Shown here: positions 45,360-59,384 of the stretch, one piece after another
How positions within the stretch are numbered: position 1 is the stretch's first letter
Layout: each line of letters opens with the position of its first letter
Assembly (NCBI GenBank): GCA_028023455.1
Contig: JAQFVV010012416.1
Coordinates: 5,253,594 to 5,317,593, forward strand
From: Epiperipatus broadwayi
Lineage: Eukaryota > Onychophora > Udeonychophora > Euonychophora > Peripatidae
Length of the DNA stretch: 64,000 nucleotides
Reading direction: 5' to 3'
Made by a program: the position numbers and the translations under genes
The notes under the pieces: model-generated
The model's input: the letters and a program-made list of their open reading frames with translations, nothing else
Told to the model about the DNA's origin: nothing
The model's database searches: none

Positions 45360-46960
45360 GCTTGTATCAATATACACTATTTCTACTATAGTCTATCCAA
45401 AAGCAAAAAAAAAATAAAAACATTAAAATTCATAAATGTAATAAATTTTACAATACAGCAACAGCCTTTATTTGTCTTAGAATGTTATATGTGATCACAT
45501 TTATTTAAAATGCTTCTTTGACTTAACACAGAAAGCACACACACTTCATTCTTCACTTTAAAGTGCCATCGGAGTACACCCAATAGATCATATATAAAAT
45601 CAAATGCAGCAATGCTTCACAACTATATACTATGAGAAATCAAGAGCAAACATTGTCCCAAGAGTGGCGAATACAAACACCTATGTAAACATGAAAAAAA
45701 TCTCTAAAATAAATCAGTCTTTGGGGAACACAAACAACAATTTGGTCATTTTTCCAATCCAAAGAACATCAATCCCATTTGCATACAACAAGATGACAGG
45801 ATCACCAATCACAATCATACCATTAACAAGAAAGAAAATGTATTTTACTTTCAACCAAATCGAATATGTAAAAATCTAATTTAAATAACTATACATACAC
45901 AATTACTCCCCAATAAATACGTAGCACATCTAATCAATCAAGCCAGGACTATGATTCTGGTGAACTACACTGAAAGTGCACTCAGTTGCATCTAAGAAAA
46001 AGAAACTATTTCATATGAAGAAAATAATAAAACTGTTTTGTTTGTGGATGTTAAAAATGTTTTGCTAATTTATTTAAAGTGCTATTGTATTCTGTGTAAT
46101 CAAATATTTATAAGTGTAAAACAAAAAGTTTTATGAAATTTAAGTAAAGAATCTTTCTTAATTAGTTAATAAAATGAAAGTTGTTGATTTAGATGTAACA
46201 AGAAATGAACACTGTAAAACATTCTTGCATTGCATCGGCAAGTTTAGAGGTTGAAGAATTTAACCAAGAATCTAAAATGATGGCAAATAGAGGTAGCTGT
46301 ACAGATTATGAAGTTGATACAGGCTTAACATTGAAACAACTACAAATCTCATAGTCTACTAATAATGAGACTTATTACATTTCTATAAGAGAAACAAATT
46401 ATTGAAAAAAAAAGAATATTTCAGCACTTTTGTGATGTCATATACTTCATCATTCATCTTGTTTAAAAGAAATAAATATACAATACATTACATTTTTTAT
46501 CATATCTTTATTTGTTAAGTGAATATGAGTAAGTCAGTACAAACAATAAATGTGTATGTAAATGTAATCTATCAATTTATTATTATTAACTGCTTTATTT
46601 GTTTTAATTTTGATTACACTATAATCTTAATTTATATATAAATATATACACATAAAAAACTATCTGTGATCCATATATGTGTAGTTGACAAGTGCTGTAG
46701 TGATGCAGTTTGGTAAACAATATGCTTTTTATTGTAATCAAAGCTTATCAGCAAAACATGAAACATTATACTTGATGTGCAATGTATACGAGGGAGGCTT
46801 GAATAGCAGATATCATGACCACACTGCATTACCAAACCATTCTAACGCACTAATACATAATCTTTTTTTTCATCCTATTTTAATAAAATTTCTATAACAT
46901 AATAACCATATTTGTAAACTCTAATATTTGTGTTAATATGAAAATACACACATATAAATT
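45360..46960. other. No firm gene; several unassigned short frames
   Basis: The plus frame 45604-45879 (for example SLGNTNNNLVIFPIQRTSIP) and a short one ending near 46354 (VEEFNQESKMMANRGSCTDY) have a more protein-like residue mix than most frames here. Both are short, resemble no family I know and could be decayed exons or transposon parts. The plus/minus frames at 46632-46897 overlap each other and are not convincing. Confidence 0.25.
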
Positions 46961-46969
46961 AAATATATA

Positions 46970-48090
46970 TAATAACCGTAAATCAAACGAATGACGAACT
47001 TTTTATCGATTTATTGGAGTGCTTTCAAAGGTCTAAGCCATCATTTTCAAGAAGTAAACTATGCAAATTAGGTCGGACTAAATATGCAAATAAGGGTGGG
47101 ATAGATCTAGACCTGCCACTTCTATCCTTTCATCATATTCCTCATTCTTGTTATAAAAACTAAGCAAAAAAAAAAATCTGCATCTGTCATTCTTCTCTTA
47201 GCTTTCTTTCAACATCTTAGATTGAAGAAAATAAATATTGTGTAATCTGCTTCCTTCTCCATTTGAAATAAATCTACACTTAATATTTTCCCCATTTTTG
47301 CACTCTTTCCTTGGTATCTACAACTAATGCCTAATGTGGCAAAATAGCTAATCCTTAGATAAAATCAAAAGTTTGTATATTTAGGCCATATTCTTAAAAA
47401 CTCTGACAGCCAATTTAAATAATCTCTCTTTCAGAAAGTACTAGGTAATGTAACAAAATCAAATTAACTACCTCTTATTCCTCATTACTGCCTTATGTTC
47501 CCATTTTGATTCATTTCTTCTCTTATTGCATTTTAATAAAAGTTGTTCCTAAAATTCCACTAATCAATAGTAATATCACTCGTTTTTGTTATAAACAAAA
47601 AAAAAATCAGTAAACTTTTTTCACTCTCTGCACAATTTATCCTACCATCTTGTCCAAATAACATATTTCAATAATATTATACACATTTGCGTAACGATTT
47701 AATTGAACAGGGGGGATTGGTTTCTTTACTTTTAAGTATTCATTGGATCAAAACAGTGTCAGCAGTTCCCATGATCAATTATGGTTATCAATTTTCATTG
47801 CATTCTATTTATTCAATTACCGTTTATTAATATTATGACCAAGGTAATGATTAGAAAGTGTTTTGAACCCAAGCCAACCTCATTGCATATCTACAAAGCT
47901 CTGAATTAATTTTGCAAATATTTACATTAATGATATTAAAAATAAATTAGCTGCAGCAAAAATATTAAAATTATGAGCTATTTGGCTTAAGTTTTATTAC
48001 TGATCAATTCATTCAAAATAGATGTGAATTTTCTAAAGCTCTTCATATGTAACTGGTATCTTAATATCATTATTGGCTCAAAACATTACA
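46970..48090. other. No gene seen
   Basis: A segment at 47010-47090 (gtgctttcaaaggtctaagc, actatgcaaatt) loosely resembles one arm of the 10657 palindrome. The rest is AT-rich non-coding sequence with A runs at 47165 and 47599. Confidence 0.35.
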
Positions 48091-48794
48091 AATATTCATC
48101 ATCATCATTCTCAACCACTTCAGAATAAAGATTATAATCCAATTCTCCAATCCCTAGTTTCTCTTCTCTACAGCAGATCAGCAAATCTTATTTCAACTAT
48201 CAATCTCACAAATGGTTTCTTTCTCTAAGTGTTTTACTTTCTTTTGATATCCAACTAAAAATTTTAATATCATCTCTTACAGCAATATGTCCAGTCTCGT
48301 TTCATTTTAGTCTCTTAATTCTTTCATTAATGTCAAGGATATATGTTTGTTGTTTCATCTATATATTTCATTTTTGATATCTTTTTGTTATTTTTAACAT
48401 ATATTTCTCCACACTTAAGTGAGTAATTAGAATGTCTGTATTTCTCTGTTGCTAAGTATTCAGGGTTCACATTCATAAGCCAAAAAAGTTAAATACCTCT
48501 AACAAAAACTTTCCTTTCGAAACACATATGTATATTTGCTTTCAATATTATTATTTTTATTAAAAGCATTTTATCAACATTTAATTATATGATTAATTTC
48601 ATTCATTATGTTTTATCTAATCTGATCAATATATTTGTAGTTGTTTCAGAGATAAAGCATTTAAAAGTGTTTTTTTATATTATTAACTTCTTCTAATTCT
48701 TGATTACCAATCTTTATTTTCTTCTAAGAAAATCCAGAGATCTTATTTTCTTATCTTCATTCTGACAACAATTACAATGTTTCTTGAAATTCAG

Positions 48795-48880
48795 AGTCTT
48801 GCATTGGTGGTCGAGAGGTCAGCGCGACTGCCTTGCACTAGCAGGCAGTTGCCCGGGTTCGCCGATGCTATGACATTTAA
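48795..48880 (+). repeat. tRNA-derived SINE (family B)
   Basis: ttgcattggtggtcgagagg, tcagcgcgactgccttgca and gttgcccgggttcgccgatg match the head at 19483. This copy keeps a better A-box region but has lost part of the B box. Inserted in the old RTE copy. Confidence 0.7.
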
Positions 48881-49255
48881 AAAAAAACAACTGTAGTATC
48901 TGCAAAATTAAGATGACTTATATAATTATTATTTACTTTTACTGGTTTAGCTTTCCATTTTAATAAAAAAAAAATGGAATCACACTGCTATACACCTTTC
49001 CCAATGTTACCCTTCACAGTATCACCATGCAATCTCTTTATCACTGTTGTATTTTGATACACATTCTTCAAAATATGACAATACTCCAGAACCATATCTT
49101 GATGGTCCAATTTTTTAATCACTATAAAATATGTATGCAATCATGAGTTATAAATCCAAAGCATAATGTCAACTCATATTCAGTAGTTTTTTCTGTAACT
49201 TCTGTCAATAATTGAATGTCATCCATTGTCCTAAAATGATTTTTAAATCCAGCTT

Positions 49256-50028
49256 ATATAAATAATTTTTATTAGTCATTCATTAGACTAGAGATTATCC
49301 ACTTAATGAATATTTCTGTAGTATAATTTTCACTACATTACTCTCACACAAGGTAAAGACTATGTTCTATCTGTTTTTAACACTTTGTGCAGGGGTTTAA
49401 TCATAAACATATGACCAAAGATATGCAAAAAAGATGCTTGATACCCAACATGCACATTTTATGCTGAACCAGTACTCATCAGTTTATCCAGACCAAAATC
49501 TCTTAAACATTTCTTTATCTTTGTTTAATATATTTAGATAGCAAATTACCATAGCTTAATTGATGTGTTGAACTTACTGCCATCACAACTTTGAGCGAAT
49601 CACTTGATGGAAATATATTAATAATTTTTATAGTCATTCATTGGACTAGAGATGATCTATTTAATGAATATTTGTCATTCATTGGACTAGAGATTATCTA
49701 TTTAATGAACATTTCTACAGTCCACTCTCACACAAGATAGGAGCTTGTTTCTATCTGATTTTAATACCTTGTGAAGGGATATCATCATAAACAAATGACA
49801 ATGTGAAAAAATGTATAACCTCCAAGATGTATATTTCATGCTGAACAAGTACTCATCAGTTGGCCCATATCACAATCTCTTACACATATCTTATCATTGT
49901 TCAGTATATATAGATAGCAAATTACTACAATTTAACTGATGGGTCAAACTTACTGCCTTTACACTTGATGGAAGTATATTAATAATTTTTATTAATCATT
50001 TAAATAAAAAAATGCTATAGAAATATTA
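49256..50028. mobile_element. Two-unit tandem insertion related to foldback III
   Basis: Units start with aataatttttattagtcatt at 49261 and 49619 (period ~357 bp), and a third start at 49979 closes the array. Each unit holds catttctacagt and cactctcacacaag, then a foldback III-like middle (tgctgaaccagtactcatca, atagcaaatta). Flanking LINE sequence ttaaatccagctt is present at both 49243-49255 and 50029-50041, a 13 bp target duplication. Confidence 0.75.
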
Positions 50029-51319
50029 TTAAATCCAGCTTGTGTGTTTTTTGGGGGAGAGGGGGGGTCATTTAGAATCCAAAGTTTGTTGCTGATAAAG
50101 TTATTAATAGATTTTGCATAAAACTTATAAAAGACTGGTAGATCTGTAATTTCTAAAACTTTCTTTATCATCTTTATTATTGCTATATTTTCCCAATAAT
50201 CTGTTACATCTTTATCTTTTACATATTTAGTATGTAGTTGTGCCAAAATTTTGTTCCTTCACTTACTTCTTTTAAAACATTAATAAAAATTCTACCACTT
50301 TCTGAAGCTTTTTCTTTCTTTACAGATCTAATTCTGTGTCTGAAAGCTTCACATAAAATGCTGGGTAATTTAGAAGATGTAGTTAGTAAGTATAAAAGAC
50401 AGTATGTAATCCTTTATAGAACTATTCTATGCATTTCATCATACCATTTCTCTTTCAGTATTAGTTTCATCATTTCTTCTTGTTGCAGAAATAATTTTCC
50501 TATCAATATGAAGTGTTGCTTACATTTTTGAGATGTTTTTTTCTCTTTTATAACTTTCTGTGCAATTCTCAGTAACTCTTTTTAATATCCTTGTTAATTT
50601 TTGTTTTTGGTACTTATTTACAATACAATTCTTCTTAATGAATTGTTTGTAAAAGTTTTTATATTCCTTCTTTTCTTTATATACTATCAGTAAATAAATT
50701 TTAAGTAAATTGCTCCTTTTTTGCGTGTGTCAGATATCCTTTTTTCAGTTCTCAAATGAATTTGTTTCAATCAAATCTATTCAAAATATAATACTTTATA
50801 TTTATTTGAAAGTACTAATTTTAATTCACTGGAGTGTTTTGGTGGTTATACTGACTTTCTTAATAGTTTTTATCTCTACGTTTGCATTAAAATATATCTT
50901 AATTTCATTAATCGATGATCTCTTCCTGCTTTGAATCATTTAAAAATATTACAGTCTTGAAATACACATTGTCTATTAGTCCAAATGTAAACCAATTCAT
51001 CTATATCTTGTTTTGAATGCCTTTATATCCATTTCTACTTTGCATTTTTTTTTCAAAGAAAGCTTTCCTAATATACAGCTTTTCTTTTCCTACCAATTCC
51101 ACAAGTCTGTGCCCTATTTTGTTTCTATCATCATAAACAAATTTAACCACAACATAATCATCTTTGAATTTTTTTTACCAATTCTAGCAGTGGAATCTTC
51201 CATGACAAATTTAAATATTGCTTGATCTAATCTAAAGCATTTCGTAGTTCCATATAAAAATCATTATAATGATAGTTTGTTACGTCATAAATCTGATTAT
51301 TTTCCATTAATTTTATAAA

Positions 51320-52735
51320 CTCATCATTCTGTTTGATATTTCATCAATCTTGACAATGAAGTTTTTCATTTTTTATGTATAATAAATCCCATTTCATTTG
51401 TGCTTCCAATATTTGAAGCTTTATAGTAAAATATATGTTCACTTTTAAGTCAATTGCTTCTTCACTTTTTCTTCTAATCTCACAAAACCCACAATGTTCC
51501 GTTTAATATTAAAGAACTCTTTTTCTAATGTATACAATCTCCCTTCCTGGATCCCCAATCAGGAAACTTTTAGAACTACCCTCATCTTCAGTCATTAACT
51601 GCTTTGGCTGGCAACTTTATAGGCTTCTGAAAATAAGAATCATAATTTAGTTTTTTTCTGTCGTTATTGTAAATATCTATACAAAAAAAAAAAAACAGAT
51701 TCCCACAAATATTCATCTTGCCTTCAAAAACTCAATTGATATTTGAATCAAGAATTATCAGGAAATTGAGAAAATAAGATAATAAATGTCTAATGATCGT
51801 AAAATTTAGAGTTAAAAAGCCTGTAAACTCACCATGCTGGCTGATATGTGTTCATGAACAGCCTATCTATGTTTGGTTACTATATGAATAATCTCATAGT
51901 AATAACAGTCCAATGATGAAAGTGTATGAATGGATATTTGGAAGTTACTTTTCTTAATTCCTTTAAAATCTTAAAGAGGATCAATGATTTCTTTAAGTTA
52001 ACAGAAAACTCTTTTCTTCAACCATTGTAACTTTTACGAAAAATTTCATTAAATATAAAATGGCAGACATCAAATTAATTATGATAGTATTATTCTTGGT
52101 ACCGCTAGTTACCGATTAGTAAATAAAAAATAATAATCATTCATTTAATTATTTGGGGAGAAGGCCCTGTGAGGTTCGAACTAAGTGGCACTAAATACAA
52201 TTCAAAACTTTGAAAAATGGTTGCTCATAATTTCCAAGCTATATAAGCTTAACTATAACTATATCTCCAATACTTATTAAAATGCTCGAATATTGCAATT
52301 CTATTTCTAATCATTTTATTATTTAAGTACTACTCTCAATTAATATTATTAAATATTTAGTAAATCAATCTTTTTTTATAATTCTTTTTTGCAGTCTTCA
52401 AATTTCGTTGATTTTGTTTGCTCGATAATTTTTATTAAGGGCTGCAAATTTTTCTTTTAAAAACTGTGATCTTAAGAGTGCATTCCAAAGTTGACGTTGT
52501 ATTTTTATATTAAAAATTATGATCTTTGAAGAAAAAATGTTGAACAATCAAAACTTGTTAATAAAGTTTGAACATTACAAAAAATAGGTATAAAAGAAGC
52601 TGGTTTATTAAACATTGTTTTTATTTTCATCAATTACGCAAATTTGGTAAATATATATTTTATTTATAAATAACTTTATTGAAAAACATATGTAAGAATG
52701 ATACAATTGTAAATAAAATAATAGTTATCCATGTT
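51320..52735. other. No gene recognised
   Basis: AT-rich; 51320-51600 may be further decayed LINE 5' sequence. A ccctgtgaggttcgaactaa segment near 52165 looks like a pol III B box but lacks a convincing A box. Confidence 0.35.
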
Positions 52736-53045
52736 GCTCGGGCAACCAGACAGTCTGGTGTGCTCGCTGGTGTTGTTTAATCAGCTTAATCAGGTTTCAT
52801 GCGTTGTCAAATAAAAATCTGGACGAGATGATACTGCCCTTATGGCGAAATTCCTTCAACTTAGAAATGAATATGTCTTCAGGCTTGGGATGAAGAATAG
52901 TAAATATTTTAATGCATGGATGCTGGTGATAACGTGGCAGAATCTGGAGCAAAAGACAAAGGGATCATAACTCAACTCTATCTTGCAGTACCCACACTTA
53001 TTAATTATTGAGTATTAAAGTCATTTGATGATGATGATGATATAT
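52736..53045 (+). other. GC-richer island ending in (TGA)n
   Basis: Less AT-biased than its surroundings (tgttgctcgggcaaccagac, ggacgagatgatactgccct, aacgtggcagaatctggagc). It ends with tgatgatgatgatgatat at 53025. A simple-repeat tail of that sort resembles the 3' end of a LINE, so this may be the 3' part of an unrelated element. No reading frame of length. Confidence 0.3.
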
Positions 53046-53049
53046 ATTA

Positions 53050-54045
53050 TTATTATTATCAACATTGTTATTATCATCATCATTTAATTGCTATTATTAA
53101 TAACCAACCTATAGACATCTTTGTTTCTTGGCTTTGTCAAAGGAATGAATCCCTGAAGATAAATTTTCTAACAGAATTCATAAGTTACAAAGAAAGTAAA
53201 ATTAATTTTTAATTAGTCTTTAGAAACACCACCTTGAAAATACAAATTTACATGATAAACACTATTTCTTTGTAGTAAGTCAATTAGCATAGTAGAAGAC
53301 ATATTTAATCAGTTAAATGTAATAGATATTTGCAAGAGTTTTGTAGAAAGATTAGAAAAATGTTTATGAGCAGCGATTAATTTATAACCTAGTAGGTATC
53401 ATAGATACATTTCTTCAAAATAACTCAAAATTTATATTCTATTTCTTACTATTGAAAATACACGTATACACATATATAATAAAAAAAAAAAAAGACTGGT
53501 TTTCTTTTTTAAAGCTCTCTGAACTCTAGATATTGAGTGATTGTAGAGAGTCAGCCTGAGAACTTTACTTTAGTTAAAACACATGTCATGGGAATCACAT
53601 TTTTCCAATATGGGGAAGGTTAAAATTGTTGATTTAAATATACCAAATTTTTATGCTTACACTGTATAATTTTTACAGTAAAAATGTCCCCTTTTTTTTT
53701 AAAAGACTATTATAAAAATCTATAAAAATATTATTACATATAATAATAATATAAAAAAAAAACAAGAATAATATTACACAGAAAATCTCTTTACTACAAT
53801 ATATAATGCGCATCTCATTTTTTCACTCTAAAATTAAAATATGCGTATATGAATAAAAATAAAGTATATATATACACTGTAGCTATTACAGGTTTGCTAT
53901 TGTATTTTTTTTCAACCTGCATATCCGATCTAATTAGTTGATTCACTTCCATGCCCCTTGGATATGTAATTAACTTCCGTTTATATAATGGAGTTCCCCA
54001 TTTATTAAATAATTTATATCTATGATAATCTGTTTAAAACATTAA
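53050..54045. other. No gene seen
   Basis: AT-rich non-coding sequence with A runs at 53482 and 53755. Confidence 0.4.
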
Positions 54046-54047
54046 AT

Positions 54048-54235
54048 TTAGGTAGGTAGGTTGGTACGTCAGTACGTGTGTGGGTGGGTAGGTAGGTAGG
54101 TAGATAGATAGGTGGGTGAGTGAGTAGGTGGGTGGATGGGGAGGTGGGTAGGGGTTAGTAGGTAGGTGGGTAGGTAGGGAGTAGGTAGATAGACAGGTGG
54201 ATAGGTAGAAATAGATAAAGACAGTCAGACAAACT
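54048..54235 (+). repeat. GGTA-type imperfect microsatellite
   Basis: Runs of ggtaggtaggttggtacgtc- and gtgggtgggtaggtaggtag-like units with many substitutions, grading into the GATA tract. Confidence 0.85.
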
Positions 54236-54775
<540 letters not shown>

Positions 54776-54779
54776 CACG

Positions 54780-55735
54780 CACTTTTCAGAACCTATAATA
54801 TTACTAAATTGTGAGGCCTTTAATCAGAGCAAAATTTGTAAAATCGTTTTTTTTGCAAATTTGAGAGTTTTATATTTAGGGCATCCAAACTTGTGGCAAA
54901 TGAAGTCGTTGTGCACATGTGTAGCCCTGCACATATACAGGAAGTATATATGTGTTGCACTGCCAAGTTTATATCACAACTAACCAATAATATACAAGCT
55001 TCAGATTATCCTTTCTTAATATACATGAATTTCACAAATAATCTTTATTCATGAGGTGAGCTAAAAGCTTCAAACATCCGGATTTCATACTCACTTTGAG
55101 AATTTGATATACTGTATATATCAAGATGCACGTGTAGAAATTCAACTGTTTTAAGTTAAGTCTCTAGTTCAACTGATGAGTGAAAATTGTTGCAATATAT
55201 ATATGGTTAGAGAGAGTGCTATTTTAGGGTATCAGATAGTTATATGTAGGTTTAATACTTTTTGGTCACACGCATATATAAAAATATAAAAAAAGAACTA
55301 AATGAAGGAAACGATACTTAAGTAATCACAGTGATACCTGTATAATATTATACGCACACGCGTGCTCATTTTACGACCCTTAAAATAAAATAAAAAATGA
55401 AAAAAATAAAAACTTAAACTCAGCTATAAAAATATTTACTACACATACGGTAAATATATGTCTGTATAAATGAAGACATCGAGTTACCAAAACAAAAATA
55501 TAAAGAGAATTTTCTATATATAAAAATAAAATCATAAATCATGATTTATTTCTAATTATTGTAAACTGCACCTGTGTAGATGTAGTTTTTTTTTAAGTAA
55601 AACAAATATATTTTACTACTTAGATGTTAGCTAAAATGTAAGACGTTAAAGTGAAGTGAAACGCGATGACAAATTTCTCTGTCAACATAAACATTATGTG
55701 TGTGTATATATATAATATTCAAATATATTTCCATA
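54780..55735. other. No gene seen
   Basis: AT-rich; 54860-54960 is slightly GC-richer (gtagccctgcacatata). No repeat family identified. Confidence 0.35.
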
Positions 55736-55739
55736 CTAA

Positions 55740-56870
55740 ACTTAATGTAATTATAAGGACTTGAACTCAGACTTCAAGCTCCCTACAGCTATGCACTCCA
55801 TTTTATACAACTGATACACATAATCACATACATGTGAAAAAGATAAATGATCTCCAATGTATGTATTTCATGCTGAACCAGCACTCATCAGTTGGTCCAG
55901 ATCATTATCTTCTGCATGTATATACAATCAGTGCTCAGTTTGTATTAGTATAGAAAATCTTCAAACTTTAATTGACAGGTTTCAATCTACTCCATTCTTT
56001 AACTTTTCACCCATCCATATCATGGAAAATCCCATAGTGAAATATTCAAAGCCCTTCTTGATGGCAATATGATTGTCATATACATGTTCACTCTGATGCC
56101 TCCCATATAAGATCTTAATATGTCCATTAAAATATACAGAAGAGTGATCAACAGAATATAGCCTGAATATGTAATATTCAAATGTAAGTATATTGTCTAA
56201 ACTAAACTTAATGTAATTATAAGGACTTGAACTCAGACTTTCAAAATCCCTACAACTATACTCTCCATCTTGTACAACTGATACACATAACCACACACAT
56301 AGATATATTAGAGATCATTTATCTTTTTTACATGTATATGGTCATATATATCAATTATATAAAATGGAGTGCATAGCTGTAGGGAATTTGAAAGTGTGTG
56401 TTAAAATCCTTCTAATTATATTAAGTTTAGTATAGACAATATTAGAATATTACATATTCAGACTGTATTCTGCCCATCTCTCTTTTGTGTATTTGAATGG
56501 AAATATTAAGGTCTGATATGGGACGGGTCAGACTTAATTAAGTTCAACATGGGTATGATAATAATATTGGCAGCAACAAGGGCTTTGAGTTTTCCATCAT
56601 CGGATTTTCAATCATATGGATGACAGAAGTTTGAAGAGTAAAGAAGATTGAAGCTTGTCCATTAAAGTTTGAAGATTTGCTATCTTAATATAAACTAACT
56701 ACTGATTGTATATATGTATGGGAGATGGTGATCTGGACCAAATGATAATGCTGGTTCAACATAAAATATGTATATTGGAGATCGTTTGTCTTTTCCACAT
56801 ATGTGTGGTCATTGTGCAGTTGTATAAGATGTAGTGCATAGCTGTAGGGAGCTTTAAGTCTTTATATATA
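55740..56870. mobile_element. Foldback family III, ~1.1 kb compound palindrome
   Basis: Forward unit 55740-56200 (aaggacttgaactcagactt, cactcatcagttggtccaga, caatatgattgtcatatac), then a partial forward restart at 56203 (acttaatgtaattataagga). It turns over near 56290 and runs inverted (gtgtgttaaaatccttctaa, gggtcagacttaattaagtt, atctggaccaaatgataatg) to agctttaagtc at 56862. The layout is F-F'-R'-R as in family I. The 104- and 71-codon frames are repeat translations. Confidence 0.85.
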
Positions 56871-56879
56871 TGTGTGTGT

Positions 56880-58310
56880 AAAACTATAAATACCCATTAT
56901 AAATATACTATATATAAGTTCCAAATAATTTTAACGATAAAAATAATAAAATATATACCTTAATTAATCAGTCGTGCTTTCGATTACATTAAAATTATTT
57001 GAAATTTATATATTTATAAATCTATTATATATGTAAAAAGGATAGTAGTAAGTTCACACTAGTGAAAAAAATTACAATCGATATTAAATATGTGCTTAAC
57101 GCATTTGTGGTGCAGAACATCTTTTTCAAAGACAAAAGTAATGTAAGAAAGGGTATTAACTTTTTTAATTCCTGTAGTGTGTTTAGCAGTATACTATTTG
57201 CAACTAATAATAGTGCTTTGCAGAGATATTGCTTGAGGTCTATATAATACTGTTTGTGGTCCTAATGCATTTTCTGAGCAGTGCACCATCATCAAATCCG
57301 ATTATTGTCCTGATAAACACATTATACAAAATAAACACATCAATTACTTTGGGTATATTTAAGTAGCATTTGTTATAATTATATGTCATTTAATAAATAT
57401 GCAATGCAATATTTCTAACAGCCACATTGTTTTACTTGTAGACTTTTTTTTAATTATAGAAATTTTAATATTTATAAAACATTCTTTTTACTTTTCTTAT
57501 CAATTCTTTTAATAAAATAACCTAACAAAACACAGTTTTGAATAATTTTGAGTTGCTCACCATTCTTAACAACCAATTGCAAAAAACATACCTGATAAAT
57601 CTTTTAATGGCAATCGTGGATATACCATTTTATTAGAATAAGCAGCAAATGCTTTGTACCTAAAGTTGCATTAACCACATATAAACAAAATTATCATATA
57701 AGAATCTAGTGAGTGGTTTTAAAATATCTTTCAAAGTTTTATTTTATGGCAAGAGTATAGATTGTATATTCACATTCATTTTATTTAAAACTAGCCAATC
57801 ATTAGAAATATTTCAGTTTTTATTGCAAGCTTATAAAGCACTATAAATTGTTCTATTTCGATTATATTATGAGAAGTAAATAATTTTTGGAAACAATAAT
57901 GGTGAGAAATGAATAGGATGACCATCAGTGAGATGAATCGCTCTACCATCACAATAAGTGTAACAAACATTGTACATTTTTTTTTTTTTTTTTGCTTATA
58001 AATAGCAAACGTTTTTTGATACTATTGTAAGCAATTTATTTTAAACAGAATCCATTCTGATTATTTAGGTTTACACTAGAGGGCTCTGGAATAAAGATAA
58101 CATTGTGTGAAACAAAATTACAGTATGTATAAGCATTTAGAGAAATATATATCTATCATTACATAAAATAAAATAAAAACAGAATCATTTATAAACACTT
58201 CACTGCAAATAATAAATATAAAGTAAATCAAAACACTTATATATGAGAGAATATAAACCAAATGAGCTAATGCTAATGTAGTTGTTTTCAACTCTGTCTG
58301 AGGCTAATTT
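56880..58310. other. No gene seen
   Basis: AT-rich non-coding sequence with a T run at 57978-57993. The plus frame 57062-57247 is not recognised. Confidence 0.35.
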
Positions 58311-58316
58311 ACTATA

Positions 58317-58465
58317 ATGTTTAAATATAGGGGATTTGAACACAGACTTTCAAATACCCTTCAACTAGCCACACTATGCCATACCACTGATACACATGAC
58401 CACACACATGTAGAAAAGATAAATAATCACCAATATAGGTATTTCATGCTGAATCAGCATTGTAA
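58317..58465 (+). mobile_element. Foldback family III, 5' fragment
   Basis: ggggatttgaacacagactt, gccataccactgatacacat, gataaataatcaccaatata and catgctgaatcagcatt, then truncated. Follows the unit order of 18045. Confidence 0.7.
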
Positions 58466-58469
58466 AATT

Positions 58470-59145
58470 TACTGGATGGCAAGTTTGGAATACTTTTTAA
58501 ATGGAGTTTATATTAAAATGCTACTAGATGGCTCTATAGTCAGTTGATGAATGACGTTTAAAACAATTATCCGGAGGAGCTGATTGGTTAAAATTTTAAT
58601 TTGATGTCAAAGTTGGTAAGAGTTTGATAGATGTAATTTTCGTGGTTGGTATAATTTATACTTTGCTTGAAGAGTAAATTGTTAATATAAATTTTATATA
58701 CAAAAAATTTATAAAACAATCACAGTTTTTTAATGCACTTTGTGCAATGGTTTATTTTATTTATGATAGATATGATTGGCTAGCATTTTTCAGCTCTAAA
58801 AAATAATTAGATTTATCTCTTACATAAATGTACATAACTTTATTGTCTGCTCTTGTCTTTTAAATATATATTGTGTTAAAGATTTGCAGAGGTCCCTTCT
58901 GTCGTTTTTTCAGGGGCATAGTTTTAAGGTTATAGCCTTAATAAATATTACTTTAAGTAACGAATATGCGCTTTATAAATATAATTATTATAACTTTATT
59001 GTGTTTATGTGAAAGATAGTTGTGATACAATTGGATTTACATTATAATCAACAATGAACGAAATTTAATCCATTATCTGGTTACTTCATATAATTTTTAA
59101 ATAAATAATAAAATACAAAATACCATTATATAACAGCAATAATTC
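58470..59145. other. No gene; promoter-like motifs only
   Basis: gagctgattggttaaa near 58578 contains an inverted CCAAT box and ggtataatttatac near 58648 a TATA-like segment, but no gene follows. Two ctggatggcaag / ctagatggctct segments (58472, 58525) form a small direct pair. Confidence 0.3.
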
Positions 59146-59384
59146 TATAGATCTATTATAACAATAATATAAAAAGGGGATTGGCAATGAAATGTGCAAT
59201 TAGTGGGTTAATGTCATCAATATTTATAAATGAATTAGAAATTCATATAAAACAGAATAATAAATCAAGAAATACTATACTATTTTAAATATGTAGATGA
59301 TATTTCAATAACTGATAGCAAATGATCTATGAATAATATTTATAATGAATTTAGTAATATAAAATATTTATATCCCTGGAAGTT

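Larger units (their letters stand above)
48095..51310 (-). pseudogene. Old RTE LINE copy, interrupted twice
   Basis: The plus-strand text parallels that of 26503-28950 through most of its length, so this is a minus-strand copy. The 3' end has a catcatcatcat run at ~48097. Then come caatatgtccag and the ccagc blocks (48285), the YGSETW region (~48470) and the GVRQG region (~48990). KALDHQ (49110) and QAGFK (50035) follow, with DVT-YWENIAIIK at about 50180-50225 and the endonuclease part (ATGGAA-coding block) near 51190-51260. It has stops everywhere. It is interrupted by a SINE (48795-48880) and a tandem insertion (49256-50028). Confidence 0.8.

Noticed and set aside
46995-47095. Second copy of the 10657 palindrome
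   Set aside because: Only short matches (gctttcaaag, atgcaaat) in loosely similar order and no inverted partner; below what I can support by eye.
58570-58665. Promoter with CCAAT and TATA boxes
   Set aside because: Motifs are short and expected by chance in AT-rich DNA, and no transcribed feature follows.
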